A stretch of 6,511 nt of DNA from Anaerolineae bacterium (lineage in GTDB: Bacteria; Chloroflexota; Anaerolineae; Aggregatilineales; Phototrophicaceae): assembly GCA_028284565.1 (NCBI GenBank), contig JANQRM010000077.1, positions 1-6,511 of the forward strand. Reading direction: 5' to 3'. Below, in pieces: positions 6,309 through 6,511 of the stretch; the stretch's first letter is position 1; the number at the start of each line of letters is the position of its first letter. Below the pieces are notes generated by a model. That model made no database searches. It saw nothing but the letters and a program-made list of their open reading frames with translations, and was not told where the DNA came from. The translations under genes and the position numbers were made by a program.

Positions 6309-6350
6309 AATGTAATTATGATATGCAGGAGGTAGCTTATCACATAATCT

Positions 6351-6414
6351 AAAAGGGAAATTAAAGAGGGGTTAAAGGGGGAAGGGGAACTAAAAAAGAG
6401 TGGAGGTTAGGGAA
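6351..6414 (-). promoter_or_regulatory. C/U-rich, G-poor tract after 5S rRNA, possible Rho-type termination region
   Basis: Immediately downstream of the 5S 3' end the transcribed strand is almost all C and U: the plus strand of 6351-6416 has only 9 pyrimidines in 66 bases and a single C. It holds a run of six U (plus-strand A at 6392-6397) but no good stem before it, so it is not a canonical intrinsic terminator. High C with almost no G and little structure fits a Rho-loading region. The 11-base repeat TTAAAGAGGGG / TTAAAGGGGGA (plus strand, 6361 and 6372) lies inside. Confidence 0.35.
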
Positions 6415-6511
6415 GGTTGGCAACGGCTTACTCTCCCACATCGTCTCCAATGCAGTACCCTCAGCGCTCACGGGCTTAACGACCGGGTTCGGAATGGGAC
6501 CGGGTGGACCC
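6415..6511 (-). rRNA. rrf: 5S ribosomal RNA, 3' portion (5' end off window)
   Basis: The minus strand carries the conserved 5S core CCCGGTCCCATTCCGAACC, then GTTAAGCCC, then the helix IV/loop E part GAGGGTACTGCA...ATGTGGGAGAGTA, and ends GCCGTTGCCAACC. About 97 of the usual 115-120 bases are present; the missing 5' end is to the right. The exact 3' end is set by eye, since its pairing partner is outside the window, and could shift by a few bases. It is probably the last gene of an rRNA operon with 23S further right. Confidence 0.93.

Noticed and set aside
6299..6343. Fifteen-residue N-terminal extension of the alpha-CTD-like protein from GTG 6343
   Set aside because: A good GGAG site sits just before ATG 6298, and the extension has no ribosome site of its own.
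1..6511. CRISPR arrays, insertion sequences, tRNA genes or attachment sites
   Set aside because: None seen: no spaced exact repeats, no transposase reading frame or terminal inverted repeats, and no cloverleaf pattern recognised on either strand.

Overview
The window looks like bacterial chromosome of middling base composition. The best taxonomic guess is Chloroflexota (Anaerolineae-like) or a comparable lineage that keeps an acyl-CoA ligase inside its branched-chain amino acid (Liv) transporter operon. That assignment rests on gene layout, frequent TTG/GTG start candidates and heptamer-repeat spacers, not on a marker phylogeny, so treat it as tentative.

Left part (1-4019, all minus strand): an operon read right to left. 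It runs livG (ABC ATPase), then an AMP-forming long-chain fatty acid/aromatic acid-CoA ligase whose start lies one base after the livG stop, then a 173-bp spacer built of degenerate heptamer repeats, then a livH-type permease that runs off the left edge. The remaining Liv parts (livM, livF, binding protein) would be expected beyond position 1. The likely joint role is uptake of an organic acid or branched-chain substrate coupled to CoA activation.

Middle (4020-5040): a roughly 295-bp divergent promoter region, then a plus-strand cytidylate-kinase-like gene (4315-4986) closed by a clear intrinsic terminator. A convergent minus-strand alpha/beta hydrolase of the monoacylglycerol lipase type (5048-5884) follows.

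Right part (6047-6511, minus strand): an 83-residue stand-alone protein resembling the C-terminal domain of RNA polymerase alpha. It lies 116 bp downstream of the 3' part of a 5S rRNA gene that enters from the right edge. The rRNA operon therefore probably lies to the right. The gap between 5S and the small gene is an extreme C/U-rich, G-poor tract on the transcribed strand.

Nothing here is a clearly new defence or mobile system. The most unusual items are the heptad-repeat spacer inside the liv operon, the alpha-CTD-like mini-protein beside the rRNA operon, and the embedded ligase with an altered phosphate-binding motif.
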